This document shows, in pieces, positions 27,245 to 36,894 of a stretch of 64,000 nucleotides of DNA. Made by a program: the position numbers and the translations under genes. The stretch is from Natronospirales bacterium (GTDB lineage: Bacteria; Pseudomonadota; Gammaproteobacteria; Natronospirales; REEB76), in contig JAJYUH010000014.1 of NCBI GenBank assembly GCA_021792635.1, positions 1 through 64,000 of the forward strand, in the 5' to 3' direction. Position 1 is the stretch's first letter, and each line of letters begins with the position of its first letter. A model generated the notes under the pieces. It saw only the letters and a list, made by a program, of their open reading frames with translations. It made no database searches and had not been told where the DNA came from.

Positions 27245-29092
27245 ATGCTGAACCGCTATCCGCTTTGGAAAAACATTGTCGTCATTGTGGTGACGGTGCT
27301 GGGCATCCTGCTGGCGCTGCCGAACCTGTATGGAGAAGACCCGGCCGTACAGGTTTCCGAGAACAACGCCCAACTGACCGGCACCGCCACCACTCAGGTG
27401 GAACAGGCCCTGCATGCGGCCAAGCTGCCTTATAAGTCCGCCGCCATCCGTGACAACCGTTTGCTGGTACGCTTCAGTAATACCAACATCCAGTTACGCG
27501 CCCTGGGTGTGGTCAAGAAGGCCCTGGGCAGCCATTATTCCGTGGCACTGAATCTGGCGCCGCGCACGCCCAAGTGGATGCGCGATATCGGCCTGCGGCC
27601 CATGGCCAAGGGCCTGGATTTGCAGGGCGGCGTGCACTTCCAGCTGCTGGTGGACCTGAACGCCGCGGTGAAAACCAAGTTGCAGCGCGAGATGACCGAC
27701 ATCCGCAGCGCCATGCGCGACAAACTCATCCGTTATGAGGACGTTTCCCTGTCGGGCGATGCCATCCATATCACGCTGCGCACGCCGCAGGACGTGTCCG
27801 AGGCGAAGAAGCTTCTCGGCACCCAGTATCCCGAGATGGCTGTCACCGCCGGCAGCCGGCCCAACACGCTGGTGACCCGCCCGAGTCCCCAGGATTTGCA
27901 GCAACTGCGCCAGTACGCGGTGGAGCAGAACATCACCACCCTGCGCAACCGCGTGAATGAACTGGGCGTGGCGGAGCCGGTGGTGCAGCAGCAGGGCAGC
28001 AACAGCATCGTGGTGGAATTGCCGGGAGTGCAGGATACGGCCCGCGCCAAGGAAATTCTCGGCGCTACCGCCACCCTCGAATTCCGCCTGGTGGATTACA
28101 CCAATAATGCTTACACGGCCCAACAGACCGGGCATATTCCGCTGGATGACCAGTTGTTCAAGGACAAGCAGGGCAATCCGGTACTGCTCAAACGCGATGT
28201 GATCGTGAGCGGCGACCAACTGGTGGATGCCGTGTCCGGCTATGACCAGCAAAGCGGCACCCCGGATGTGAACGTGACTCTGGATTCCGCCGGCGCCGCC
28301 AAAATGGGCAGGATCACCCGCGAGAATCTCGACAAACCCATGGCGGTGCTGTACATCGAGACCAAGACCGAGAAGACGAAAGTGAACGGCCAGACCGTGG
28401 TGGCGCACAAGAAGGTGTACACCGTCATCAACGTAGCCACCATCCGCGGCATCTTCAGCAAGCGTTTCCAGATCAGCGGCCTTGCCCAGGATGAGGCCCA
28501 GAACCTGGCGCTGCTGCTGCGTGCCGGATCGCTGGCTGCCCCCATGGATATCGTCGAGCAGCGCACCGTGGGTCCGAGCCTTGGCCAGGAGAACATCAAG
28601 CAGGGTTTCTACGCGGCACTGCTGGGTTTCATCCTGGTGGTGGTGTTCATCGCCATGTACTACAAGACCTTCGGCGTCATCGCCGATTTGGCGGTGTTCA
28701 TGAACCTGGTGATCACTGTGGCGCTGCTGTCGCTCATACAGGCGACGCTCACCTTGCCGGGCATCGCCGGTATCGTGCTCACGCTCGGCATGGGCGTGGA
28801 CGCCAACGTGCTGATCAACGAACACATTCGTGAGGAAGTGCGCGGCGGCAACACGCCGCAGGCCGCCATCCACGCCGGCTACCAGCGCGCCTTCGCCACC
28901 ATCGTGGACGCCCACGTGACCACGCTCACCGCCGCCGTCATGCTGTTCCTGTTCGGCGCCGGGCCGGTGAAGGGCTTCGCCGTGACCCTGTCACTCGGTA
29001 TTCTCACCTCGCTGTTCACCGCCATCATGGGTACCCGCTCCATCGTCAACTGGGTGTACGGCGGACGCAACCTGAAACGGCTGCCGGTATAA
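27245..29092 (+). CDS. secD: Protein translocase subunit SecD
   Basis: SecD uses the proton gradient to aid late steps of Sec export. The first transmembrane helix (PLWKNIVVIVVTVLGILLALP) is followed by the large periplasmic domain (residues about 30-440; GLDLQGGVHFQLLVDLN; RVNELGVAEPVVQQQG). Five C-terminal helices carry the conserved blocks LGFILVVVFIAMYYKTFG, LTLPGIAGIVLTLGMGVDAN and AFATIVDAHVTTLTAA. Full length at 615 residues. Confidence 0.95.
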   Translation: MLNRYPLWKNIVVIVVTVLGILLALPNLYGEDPAVQVSENNAQLTGTATTQVEQALHAAKLPYKSAAIRDNRLLVRFSNTNIQLRALGVVKKALGSHYSVALNLAPRTPKWMRDIGLRPMAKGLDLQGGVHFQLLVDLNAAVKTKLQREMTDIRSAMRDKLIRYEDVSLSGDAIHITLRTPQDVSEAKKLLGTQYPEMAVTAGSRPNTLVTRPSPQDLQQLRQYAVEQNITTLRNRVNELGVAEPVVQQQGSNSIVVELPGVQDTARAKEILGATATLEFRLVDYTNNAYTAQQTGHIPLDDQLFKDKQGNPVLLKRDVIVSGDQLVDAVSGYDQQSGTPDVNVTLDSAGAAKMGRITRENLDKPMAVLYIETKTEKTKVNGQTVVAHKKVYTVINVATIRGIFSKRFQISGLAQDEAQNLALLLRAGSLAAPMDIVEQRTVGPSLGQENIKQGFYAALLGFILVVVFIAMYYKTFGVIADLAVFMNLVITVALLSLIQATLTLPGIAGIVLTLGMGVDANVLINEHIREEVRGGNTPQAAIHAGYQRAFATIVDAHVTTLTAAVMLFLFGAGPVKGFAVTLSLGILTSLFTAIMGTRSIVNWVYGGRNLKRLPV

Positions 29093-29102
29093 GGGGCGCA
29101 CC

Positions 29103-30038
29103 ATGGAGTTTTTCCACAAGGTTCCGCATATCAATTTCCTGGCGGCGCGCAAGCTGGCCATGGGCATGTCGGTAGTGGTGCTCATCATCGCTATCGTGTC
29201 ACTCGTTATCCACGGCCTGAATCTGGGCGTGGATTTCACCGGCGGCGTGACCGTGCAGGTTTCCTACCCGCAGCCGGCGGACCTGCGCCAGATACGCAAC
29301 ACCCTTTCAGCCGTGGGCTACAAGGATGCCATTGTGCAGAACTTCGGCACCCCCGAGGATGTGCTGATCCGTTTGCAGCCGAAGCAGGGCGAATCCGGCA
29401 AGAACACCGGGGGCGCGGTGATGGACGCGCTCCACAAAGTCACGCCGCAAGTCAAGCTGGAACAGGTGAATTTCGTCGGCCCGGAAGTGGGCAAGGACCT
29501 GGCCACCAAAGGCGCACTGGCGTTCTTCCTTACGCTCACCGGCATCCTGCTGTATATCTGGTTCCGGTTCGAGTGGCGGCTGGCATTGGGCGGCGTGGCC
29601 GCCACCCTGCACGACGTGGTGTTTGTGGTGGGCTTCTTCTCCATTTTCCATCTGGAATTCGACCTGAACGTGCTCGCCGCGGTGCTGGCGGTCATGGGTT
29701 ATTCCGTAAACGACACGGTGGTGGTGTTCGACCGCATTCGCGAGGACTTCCGCAAGCTGCGCAAGGGCACGCCCTTCGAGATCATCAATCTCGCCGTCAA
29801 CCAGACCCTGTCGCGTACCATCATCACCTCCGGCGTGACACTGCTGGTGGTGATCGCACTGCTCATCCTCGGCGGCCCGGTGCTACACGGCTTTTCCCTC
29901 GCCCTGTTCGTGGGTATCATCGTGGGCACGTATTCGTCCATTTACATTGCCAGTGCCACCGCCCTGATGCTGGGGGTGAGCAAGAAGGATCTCATGGTCA
30001 GAATCAAGGAAGACAAGAAAGTGGATGACATGCCGTAA
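29103..30038 (+). CDS. secF: Protein translocase subunit SecF
   Basis: The partner of SecD, starting 10 bases after it. Six transmembrane helices, with the conserved motifs GLNLGVDFTGGVTVQV, TLHDVVFVVGFFSIF, GYSVNDTVVVFDRIREDFRK and NQTLSRTIITSGVTLLVVI. Length 311 residues is normal. A terminator follows at 30064. Confidence 0.95.
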   Translation: MEFFHKVPHINFLAARKLAMGMSVVVLIIAIVSLVIHGLNLGVDFTGGVTVQVSYPQPADLRQIRNTLSAVGYKDAIVQNFGTPEDVLIRLQPKQGESGKNTGGAVMDALHKVTPQVKLEQVNFVGPEVGKDLATKGALAFFLTLTGILLYIWFRFEWRLALGGVAATLHDVVFVVGFFSIFHLEFDLNVLAAVLAVMGYSVNDTVVVFDRIREDFRKLRKGTPFEIINLAVNQTLSRTIITSGVTLLVVIALLILGGPVLHGFSLALFVGIIVGTYSSIYIASATALMLGVSKKDLMVRIKEDKKVDDMP

Positions 30039-30063
30039 GGGAGCGGTAGTCACGGGAAACAAG

Positions 30064-30086
30064 AAAGGCGCCGCAAGCGCCTTTTT
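30064..30086 (+). terminator. Rho-independent terminator after secF
   Basis: Stem AAAGGCGC (30064-30071) pairs with GCGCCTTT (30077-30084), with a 5-base loop and a T-run to 30086. It lies 26 bases after the secF stop. Confidence 0.85.
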
Positions 30087-30119
30087 ACGCGCGGCCTGCA
30101 GCCGAACCATTTTCCTGCG

Positions 30120-30310
30120 GGTTCCCGCACCCGCGGGCGTGGTACTTTCCTTGTGCGGACAGGGAAAGTACCCTAAAGGAGATCCCCACTGGGATGCCGG
30201 CCCTTCGGGCTGCCCTGTGCGCTTCGCTGGCTGCGGGGGCGCGCTCACGGGACATCCATGTCCCTTGGTGCGAACTCGCCATCCCTGGCTTCGTCTCTGA
30301 AGGACATCCC
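30120..30310. repeat. Putative dispersed noncoding element with GGTACTTTCC hairpin
   Basis: GGTACTTTCC at 30141-30150 pairs exactly with GGAAAGTACC at 30163-30172 across a 12-base loop. An AAAGGAGATCCCC segment, GC-rich inverted blocks and GGGACATCCATGTCCC (30249-30264, a palindrome) follow. From memory, hairpins of this TACTTTC...GAAAGTA type with such a tail recur many times in Xanthomonadales-type genomes. Only one copy is in the window, so the repeat status is inference. No gene was found in 30087-30373. Confidence 0.5.
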
Positions 30311-30373
30311 GGACTAAGTGTTAAGCACAGTTGTCCCCCGTAGATGTTTGTTGCTGTGGCTGAATATACAGTG

Positions 30374-31165
30374 TCATGGGCTTATAAGCAGCGGTTTGAA
30401 TTCCTCCGCCAACGCCGCATAAATATTCTCACCACCCGCAAGGATGTCGCCGTTCTCGGGGAAACCAGGGCGACCGTCGAAATGGCCGGTCATGCCGCCG
30501 GCTTCCTGGATTACGAGTACTCCAGCGGCCATGTCCCAGGGTTTCAGGCCCATTTCCCAGAAGCCGTCCAGGCGGCCGGCGGCCACGTAGGCGAGATCCA
30601 GAGCCGCGGAGCCGGCGCGGCGCACGCCGGCGGTTTTGCGCACCACTGCCTCAAACATTTTCATATACAGGCTGATGTTGTGATTCTGGCGGAACGGGAA
30701 GCCGGTGCCGATGAGGGCACCATCGAAGGTTTTGAGTGCAGTGACGCGCATGCGCTTGCCGTCCACCTGCGCACCTTCACCGCGGCTGGCGGTGAAGAGT
30801 TCCTGGCGCATGGGGTCGTAGATCACCGCATGTTCGAGCCGGCCGCGGTGCCGCAAGGCGATGGAGACGCAGAAGACCGGAAAGCCGTGCAGAAAATTGG
30901 TGGTGCCGTCCAGCGGATCAATGATCCACAGAAATTCATCGTTATTCCCCTGGGTACCGCTTTCCTCGGCGAGAATGGCGTGATCCGGGTGGGCCTTGCG
31001 CAGGGTGTAGATTATTTCTTCCTCGGCGAGCCGGTCCACCTGGCTCACGAAGTCGTTGTGTTCCTTTGCTTTGATGGTGAGCCTGTCAATACGGCCTACA
31101 TGACGGGTGATAATGTCGCCGGCGCGGCGTGCCGCGTTGATGGCGATGTTCAACAGTGGGTGCAT
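30374..31165 (-). CDS. suhB: Inositol-1-monophosphatase family protein
   Basis: Metal-binding motifs of the IMPase family are present: AEESG, then IDPLDGTTNFLHG, and the C-terminal WDMAAGVLVIQEAGG. The length of 263 residues fits SuhB, which dephosphorylates inositol-1-phosphate and also takes part in rRNA antitermination in E. coli. It is divergent from trmJ, the same neighbour as in E. coli. Confidence 0.92.
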   Translation of the reverse strand: MHPLLNIAINAARRAGDIITRHVGRIDRLTIKAKEHNDFVSQVDRLAEEEIIYTLRKAHPDHAILAEESGTQGNNDEFLWIIDPLDGTTNFLHGFPVFCVSIALRHRGRLEHAVIYDPMRQELFTASRGEGAQVDGKRMRVTALKTFDGALIGTGFPFRQNHNISLYMKMFEAVVRKTAGVRRAGSAALDLAYVAAGRLDGFWEMGLKPWDMAAGVLVIQEAGGMTGHFDGRPGFPENGDILAGGENIYAALAEEFKPLLISP

Positions 31166-31284
31166 GACAGGTTCTCCGCAAGCAAGCGAACGGCAGATTT
31201 CCGGTTAAAGAGCGGGCCGCGATCGCGTAACGGCTCACGGCAGGGCGCGTAGAATAGCAGAAGCGGAAACTACCCTCCAATTAC

Positions 31285-32016
31285 ATGCCACGCCACATCC
31301 GCATCGTGCTGGTGGAAACCAGCCATCCAGGCAACATCGGCGCCGCCGCCCGCGCCATAAAGACCATGTGCCTGGATCAACTTGTACTGGTGAATCCGGC
31401 GGTATTCCCGCACGCGGAAGCCAGCGCCCGTGCATCCGGCGCCCTGGATATTCTGGAACAGGCGCAAGTGGTGACCGATCTCGATGCGGCGCTCACAGCT
31501 TGCGTGCTGGTGGCGGGAACCAGTGCGCGGCATCGCGGTCTCGGACCGCCGGAAATCACGCCGCGTGTGTGTGCGGAGAGACTCATGGCAGTGTCAGCGG
31601 ATCAGGATGTGGCCGTGCTGTTCGGTCGCGAGCGCATCGGCCTTACCAATGAGGAAGCCGACCGCTGCCATTTTCTGATCAACATTCCAGCGAACCCGGA
31701 CTACAGTTCACTCAATCTGGCGGCGGCTGTGCAGGTGATCGCGTATGAATTGATGCTGGCGCGCGTCGCCCCGGCAGCCGGCCGGGAACACGATGTCCTG
31801 CCGGCGACCGTGGAGGAGATGGAGGGCCTGTATGCCCATCTGGAATCAGCGGCCTCCGGGAGCGGGTTTCTCGATCCCGCCAACCCCAGGCATCTCATGC
31901 GGCGTCTGCGTCACCTGCTCGGCCGTGCCCGGCCTGATCAGCGCGAAGTGAATATCCTGCGCGGATTGCTGAACGCGCTGCAAAACCCCAGGCCGCATAA
32001 ACATAACAAGGACTGA
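31285..32016 (+). CDS. trmJ: tRNA (cytidine/uridine-2'-O-)-methyltransferase TrmJ
   Basis: A SPOUT (TrmD-like knot) methyltransferase modifying position 32 of tRNAs. The N-terminus IRIVLVETSHPGNIGAAARA is the family signature; motif 2 is VAVLFGRERIGLTNEEADRC and motif 3 is INIPANPDYSSLNLAAAVQV. It is in the conserved position upstream of the iron-sulfur locus, but iscR, which usually follows, is absent. Confidence 0.93.
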   Translation: MPRHIRIVLVETSHPGNIGAAARAIKTMCLDQLVLVNPAVFPHAEASARASGALDILEQAQVVTDLDAALTACVLVAGTSARHRGLGPPEITPRVCAERLMAVSADQDVAVLFGRERIGLTNEEADRCHFLINIPANPDYSSLNLAAAVQVIAYELMLARVAPAAGREHDVLPATVEEMEGLYAHLESAASGSGFLDPANPRHLMRRLRHLLGRARPDQREVNILRGLLNALQNPRPHKHNKD

Positions 32017-32067
32017 ATTCCCCGCCTTGCTATAATGACGACTTGAACCGCACGCTGTATCGCATTC

Positions 32068-33210
32068 ATGGCCATTTTCTTCGACCACAACGCCACCACG
32101 CCGCTGGATCCACGGGTGCTGGACGTCATGTTGCCATGGCTGCGGGGCACCCACGGCAATCCGTCCAGCGTGCACGGTTTTGGGCGCGATGCCCGGGCAG
32201 CGCTTGACCGGGCGCGCGCGCAGGTGACGGCGCTGGTGAATGCGCAGCCTGGCCAGGTGATATTCACCAGCGGTGGCACCGAAGCGGACAATCTGGCGCT
32301 CAGAGGCGTGTGTTCAGGAAAGCCCGCGGGGCGGATTCTGGTGAGCGCCATAGAGCACGCGGCCGTCATGGGGCCGGCGGAAGCGCTCGCTGCGCAGGGC
32401 TGGCAGGTACAACATCTGCCCGTGGACAGTGAGGGGCGGGTTGATCCCGCTGCGCTCGCGAAACTGCTGGATGGGAATGTGCGGCTGGTGTCGCTGATGC
32501 TGGCCAACAACGAAACCGGCGTGATTCAGGATGTGAAGGCGATCGCGGCTCATGCGCACAAAAGCGGTGCACTCATGCACACGGATGCCGTCCAGGCGGC
32601 AGGCAAGATATCCGTGGATTTCCCGGCGCTTGGCGCCGATCTCATGACGCTCTCCGCCCACAAGCTCAACGGTCCGCGCGGCGTGGGCGCACTTATCGTG
32701 GACAGGCGCTTGGATATCGCCCCGCAGATTGTCGGCGGTGGCCAGGAACAAGGCCGGCGCGGCGGCACGGAGAACCTGGCTGGTATCGTTGGTTTCGGCG
32801 CCGCTGCGGAACTGGCGCGCCTGGAGCTGGATGCGCGCAGGCAGCATTTGCATGCTTTGCGGGATAGGCTGGAAGCCGGGCTTAAATCCATTCCCGGCGT
32901 CCGTGTGTTCGCCGCGCAGGCGGAACGCCTGCCCAATACCGTGCAGATCGGTGTCGCCGGCTTCGACGGCGAGATGGTGGTGATGCAATTGGACAAGCGC
33001 GGCATCGCCGTATCCAGCGGCTCCGCCTGCCACAGCGGCAGCGGCAAGCCCAGTCATGTGCTGCTGGCCATGGGTGTGGGTGCGGTGAGTGCGCGCAGCG
33101 CGGTACGCATCAGCCTGGGACAGGGCAACACCGAGGATGAGGTGCGGGCGCTGCTGGCGGCGCTGGCAACCGTTGCTGCAAAACGCAGCGGCGCCGTGGC
33201 GTTGGCGTAA
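32068..33210 (+). CDS. Cysteine desulfurase, NifS/IscS family (first of two)
   Basis: A PLP enzyme removing sulfur from cysteine. The N-terminus is [17 protein letters not shown]. The PLP lysine is in [11 protein letters not shown] and the catalytic Cys in [17 protein letters not shown]. At 380 residues it belongs to the NifS-like class I group but differs clearly from the following IscS. It occupies the place where iscR normally stands. It could supply sulfur for tRNA thiolation or clusters; the partner is unknown. Confidence 0.85.
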   Translation: MAIFFDHNATTPLDPRVLDVMLPWLRGTHGNPSSVHGFGRDARAALDRARAQVTALVNAQPGQVIFTSGGTEADNLALRGVCSGKPAGRILVSAIEHAAVMGPAEALAAQGWQVQHLPVDSEGRVDPAALAKLLDGNVRLVSLMLANNETGVIQDVKAIAAHAHKSGALMHTDAVQAAGKISVDFPALGADLMTLSAHKLNGPRGVGALIVDRRLDIAPQIVGGGQEQGRRGGTENLAGIVGFGAAAELARLELDARRQHLHALRDRLEAGLKSIPGVRVFAAQAERLPNTVQIGVAGFDGEMVVMQLDKRGIAVSSGSACHSGSGKPSHVLLAMGVGAVSARSAVRISLGQGNTEDEVRALLAALATVAAKRSGAVALA

Positions 33211-33226
33211 AAGCCCCGGGAGCGAC

Positions 33227-34387
33227 ATGAGCGACAAGACCGTATATATGGATTATGCCGCCACCACACCGGTGGATCTGCGGGTGGCGGAGAAGATGGC
33301 CGGCTGTCTGACTTGCGAGGGCATGTTCGCCAACCCCGCCTCCGCCCACGCGCCGGGACGTGCCGCGCGCGGCATGGTGGAACGTGCACGCGCCCAGGTG
33401 GCGAAGCTGGTGAATGCCGAGCCTGTGGAAATCATTTTCACCTCGGGTGCCACGGAATCCGATAATCTGGCCATCAAGGGCGTGATGCATTTCTACCGGG
33501 ACAAAGGCCGGCACATCATCACTTCACGCATCGAACACAAGGCAGTACTGGATACCTGCAAGCAACTGGAGCACGAAGGCTTTGAAATTACCTGGCTGAA
33601 GCCGGATCAGGATGGCTTGATCCAGCCCGCAGCGGTGCGGCAGGCGCTGCGCCCCGATAGCGTGCTGGTCTCCATCATGCATGTGAATAATGAGATCGGT
33701 ACGGTCAACGACATCGCCGCCATCGGCCGCATCACCCGCGAGCATGGCGTATTTTTCCACGTGGATGCAGCCCAGAGTGCAGGAAAGCTTCCCATCGATC
33801 TCAAGGCACTGAACGTGGACCTCATGGCTTTTTCCGGCCACAAGGTATATGGACCCAAGGGTATCGGTGCATTGTATGTGCGCCGCATGCCGCGTGTGCA
33901 TCTTGATCCGCTCATCCACGGCGGCGGCCACGAGAGCGGCTTGCGCTCCGGTACGCTTGCCACCCATCAGATCGTCGGCATGGGGGAGGCATACCATCTC
34001 GCCCGCGAACATCTCACGGAAGAAATACCACACATCAGCACGTTGCGCGTGCAATTGTGGCAGGCACTGCATGCCGCCATACCCAAGGCGTTGCTGAACG
34101 GGCACCCGACCCAGCGTGTATGCGGCATTCTCAATGTAAGTTTTCCCGGCATCGAAGGCGAAAGCCTGCTGTTTTCCTGTCAGGGGCTGGCGGTGTCCAG
34201 CGGCTCCGCCTGCACATCCGCGGACCGGGAACCCTCCTTTGTACTACGCGCCCTGGGGCGCGATGATCAACTTGCCGGCGCCAGTATCCGCTTCAGCCTG
34301 GGGCGCTTCACCACCGCAGGGGAAGTGGATGCGGCGGTGCGTATCGTGAGCGAGGAATACCGGCGTCTAAGGGAGCTGGCGCCGTGA
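33227..34387 (+). CDS. iscS: Cysteine desulfurase IscS, lacking the C-terminal extension
   Basis: Very close to E. coli IscS in its core: [54 protein letters not shown], the PLP lysine in [16 protein letters not shown] and the catalytic Cys loop [14 protein letters not shown]. The ATG at 33227 has GGGAG upstream. The protein ends at YRRLRELAP (386 residues), lacking the roughly 18-20 residues that follow in E. coli IscS and take part in IscU binding. It overlaps the IscU-like gene by four bases. Confidence 0.92.
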   Translation: MSDKTVYMDYAATTPVDLRVAEKMAGCLTCEGMFANPASAHAPGRAARGMVERARAQVAKLVNAEPVEIIFTSGATESDNLAIKGVMHFYRDKGRHIITSRIEHKAVLDTCKQLEHEGFEITWLKPDQDGLIQPAAVRQALRPDSVLVSIMHVNNEIGTVNDIAAIGRITREHGVFFHVDAAQSAGKLPIDLKALNVDLMAFSGHKVYGPKGIGALYVRRMPRVHLDPLIHGGGHESGLRSGTLATHQIVGMGEAYHLAREHLTEEIPHISTLRVQLWQALHAAIPKALLNGHPTQRVCGILNVSFPGIEGESLLFSCQGLAVSSGSACTSADREPSFVLRALGRDDQLAGASIRFSLGRFTTAGEVDAAVRIVSEEYRRLRELAP

Positions 34388-34809
34388 ACGCCATGACCGG
34401 CGAAGCCGCGGACTACAGCGCCGGGGTATGGGAGCATTTCCGCGCACCGCGCAATGCGGGCGTATTTCCCGCGGGCATGGCGGGGATCCTCGCCGGGCGT
34501 GCCGGCAGCGCGCGCCACGGTCGCGAAGTGGAATGGATGCTGCGCCTGGACGGCGCAGGCCGGATTACCGCATGCCGCTATCGGGTCTATGGCTGTCCCG
34601 CCACCATTGCCCTGTGCTCTCGGACCAGCGAGATGGTACGAGGCATGTCGCCGGGAGAGGCGGCGGCGTACAGCGTGGTAGGGCTGGCGGAGGAACTGGG
34701 GTTGCCGGCGGAAAAGCGCGCCGCGGCCCTGGTGGTGGAAGATGCCCTGCGAGCCGCCCTCACAGGTTACAATAGCAAGCAGTCGCCGCCATCGGCGGCC
34801 ATGGGCTGA
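34384..34809 (+). CDS. Degenerate IscU-like scaffold protein
   Basis: The fold-level match to IscU is clear: [45 protein letters not shown] and [16 protein letters not shown] align end to end. Aligned by hand against E. coli IscU, C37 becomes H45, D39 becomes R47, H105 becomes A113 and C106 becomes A114; only C63 (C71 here, YGC) is kept. Two other cysteines (C64, C78) are new. Classical [2Fe-2S] assembly is therefore doubtful. A sulfur-relay role with the adjacent desulfurases is one possibility. Length 141 residues. Confidence 0.8.
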   Translation: MNAMTGEAADYSAGVWEHFRAPRNAGVFPAGMAGILAGRAGSARHGREVEWMLRLDGAGRITACRYRVYGCPATIALCSRTSEMVRGMSPGEAAAYSVVGLAEELGLPAEKRAAALVVEDALRAALTGYNSKQSPPSAAMG

Positions 34810-34822
34810 TACAGGGCTGGAT

Positions 34823-35146
34823 ATGGCGATTACTTTGACGGATTCCGCCGCCCGGCGGGTGAGGAGCTACCTGGAAAAACGCGGTGGCGGCCTGGGGCTG
34901 CGTCTCGGCGTGCGCAGGACCGGCTGCTCCGGTTTCGCCTACGAGGTGGATTATGCGGATGAGACCAGGTCCGGGGATGTGGTCTTCGAGCAGCATGGCG
35001 TCAAGGTGGTGGTGAGCCGCGAGAACCTGTCTTTCCTCGATGGCACCGAGGTGGATTTCGTCAGCCAGGGTCTTAATGCATCCTTCAAGTTCCATAATCC
35101 GAACGTGAAGGAGGAGTGTGGTTGCGGCGAGAGTTTTACTGTCTAG
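34823..35146 (+). CDS. iscA: Iron-sulfur cluster assembly protein IscA/ErpA type
   Basis: An A-type carrier of 107 residues. The three conserved cysteines are present, C35 in [14 protein letters not shown] and the pair in EECGCGESF. The core [20 protein letters not shown] is IscA-like. The ATG at 34823 is 14 bases after the IscU-like stop. It transfers or holds Fe or [2Fe-2S]/[4Fe-4S] clusters. It is the last isc gene of this reduced locus; hscB, hscA and fdx do not follow. Confidence 0.9.
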   Translation: MAITLTDSAARRVRSYLEKRGGGLGLRLGVRRTGCSGFAYEVDYADETRSGDVVFEQHGVKVVVSRENLSFLDGTEVDFVSQGLNASFKFHNPNVKEECGCGESFTV

Positions 35147-35229
35147 GCCGATTATCGTTACGCCTCCGAACCAGCTTATATATCCGGCGAATCCGGCTTT
35201 TTCCGTTGCCTGAGCTGGTCCCGGCCCGG

Positions 35230-35340
35230 TACACTTGACACCTTAAACCGGCTGGAAACCTGCGGTCCCAAGACCCCGGGAACCCCGCCACGCCGGGGTT
35301 CCGGCCGCCCTGTCCACCCCAGTATCTGGAGTCGAGTTTC
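35230..35340 (+). promoter_or_regulatory. ndk leader with stable hairpin
   Basis: Between iscA and ndk a strong stem forms: GGAACCCCG at 35279-35287 pairs with CGGGGTTCC at 35294-35302 (loop 6). No T-run follows, so it is not a standard terminator. A possible promoter lies upstream (TTGCCT at 35206, TACACT at 35230, 18-bp spacing; weak). The hairpin may act as an attenuating or stabilising mRNA leader element; this is inference. Confidence 0.35.
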
Positions 35341-35772
35341 GTGACTATCGAGCGCACCCTGTCCATCGTAAAACCCGATGGCGTGGCAAACAACATCATC
35401 GGCGAGGTCTATGCCCGCTTCGAAAGGGCGGGTTTGAAGATAGTGGCGGCGCGCATGCTGCATCTGACCCGCGTCCAGGCTGAAGCTTTCTATGCGGTGC
35501 ACCGCGAGCGACCGTTCTTCAAGCCGCTGGTGGATTTCATGATTTCCGGCCCGGTGATGGTGCAGGTGCTGGAGGGCGAAAATGCCATCGCCAGGAACCG
35601 CGAGGTCATGGGCGCCACCGACCCGAGAGACGCCAAATCCGGGACCATCCGCGCGGATTTCGCCAAGACCGTGGACGAGAACGTGGTACACGGCTCCGAT
35701 GCCGCCGACACCGCGTGCCGGGAAATCGCCTTCTTTTTCGCGCGCACTGAACTCTGCCCGCGGACCCGCTGA
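35341..35772 (+). CDS. ndk: Nucleoside diphosphate kinase
   Basis: Starts at GTG 35341. Signature [20 protein letters not shown]; the catalytic histidine is in [12 protein letters not shown] and nucleotide-binding residues in [10 protein letters not shown]. At 143 residues it is full length. It balances NTP pools. The gene order iscA-ndk-rlmN is the usual gammaproteobacterial one once hscBA/fdx are removed. Confidence 0.95.
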   Translation: MTIERTLSIVKPDGVANNIIGEVYARFERAGLKIVAARMLHLTRVQAEAFYAVHRERPFFKPLVDFMISGPVMVQVLEGENAIARNREVMGATDPRDAKSGTIRADFAKTVDENVVHGSDAADTACREIAFFFARTELCPRTR

Positions 35773-35778
35773 AACAGC

Positions 35779-36894
35779 ATGCGCGGCACTGACGCCAAAA
35801 TGAACCTGCTGGGTCTGGAGCGCCGGGCGCTGGAGGTGTTTTTTGCCGGCAGTGGCGAGAAACCCTTCCGCGCGCGCCAAGTCATGCAGTGGATCTATCA
35901 CCGCGGCGTGGCGGATTTCGACACCATGACGGACCTCGGCAAGCCGCTGCGCGCCTGGCTCAAAAACAGTGCCGAAATCCGCCTGCCGGAAGTCATCAGC
36001 GAGCAGATCGCGAACGACGGTACGCGCAAGTGGCTGCTGCGTATGGATGCCGCCAACAGCATTGAGACCGTATTTATCCCCGACGAGGAGCGGGGCACCT
36101 TGTGCATTTCTTCGCAGGTGGGCTGCGCCATGGACTGCAGTTTCTGCGCCACCGGCAAACAGGGCTTCAACCGCAATCTCAGCACCGCGGAAATCGTCGG
36201 TCAGGTGTGGGTGGCAAATCGGCTCCTGGGCGCCGCGCCGGGCGGGGAGCGGGCCATCACCAACATTGTGCTCATGGGCATGGGCGAACCGCTCGCCAAC
36301 TACAGGAATGTGCTGCCGGCGCTGGGTATTTTTCTGGATGATTTCGGCTATGGCCTGTCAAAACGCCGTGTAACCTTGAGTACCTCGGGCCTGGTGCCGA
36401 ATCTCCTCAGGCTGGCTGAGGAATGTGATGTGGCGCTGGCGGTATCGCTGCACGCGCCCAACGATGCACTACGCGACATACTGGTGCCCATCAACAAGGT
36501 GCATCCTCTCGCCGAACTCATGGCGGCCTGTCGCCACTATGTCAGGAGTCAGGATCACCGCCACGTGCATGTCACGTTTGAATATGTGATGCTGGACGGA
36601 GTGAATGACACACTGGAGCAGGCACGCGAGCTGGCAGAGCTGGTGCGGGATATTCCCTGCAAGGTCAACTTGATTCCGTTCAATACCTTTCCAGGCACGC
36701 GCTACCGGCGCTCGCCGCAGCAAGTGATTGACCGCTTCGCCGATTACCTGTGGCAAAAGGGCATTGTCACGGTCACGCGCCGCACCCGTGGCGGTGATAT
36801 TGATGCAGCCTGCGGCCAGTTGGCGGGCAAGGTACAAGATCGTATCCGCCGCGGAGAACGCAAGACCCGCGGCTTGGTGGAGGTGCGGGTATGA
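35779..36894 (+). CDS. rlmN: Dual-specificity 23S rRNA/tRNA (adenine-C2)-methyltransferase
   Basis: A radical SAM methyltransferase acting on A2503 of 23S rRNA and A37 of some tRNAs. The cluster motif is [14 protein letters not shown]-binding region [14 protein letters not shown]; the second catalytic Cys is in [15 protein letters not shown] second in-frame ATG eight codons in (MNLLGL) is an equally good start. Length 371 residues. Overlaps pilW by four bases. Confidence 0.94.
   Translation: MRGTDAKMNLLGLERRALEVFFAGSGEKPFRARQVMQWIYHRGVADFDTMTDLGKPLRAWLKNSAEIRLPEVISEQIANDGTRKWLLRMDAANSIETVFIPDEERGTLCISSQVGCAMDCSFCATGKQGFNRNLSTAEIVGQVWVANRLLGAAPGGERAITNIVLMGMGEPLANYRNVLPALGIFLDDFGYGLSKRRVTLSTSGLVPNLLRLAEECDVALAVSLHAPNDALRDILVPINKVHPLAELMAACRHYVRSQDHRHVHVTFEYVMLDGVNDTLEQARELAELVRDIPCKVNLIPFNTFPGTRYRRSPQQVIDRFADYLWQKGIVTVTRRTRGGDIDAACGQLAGKVQDRIRRGERKTRGLVEVRV

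Noticed and set aside
27494..28915. 473-residue open frame antisense to secD
   Set aside because: A shadow of a complete secD gene, without recognisable domains.
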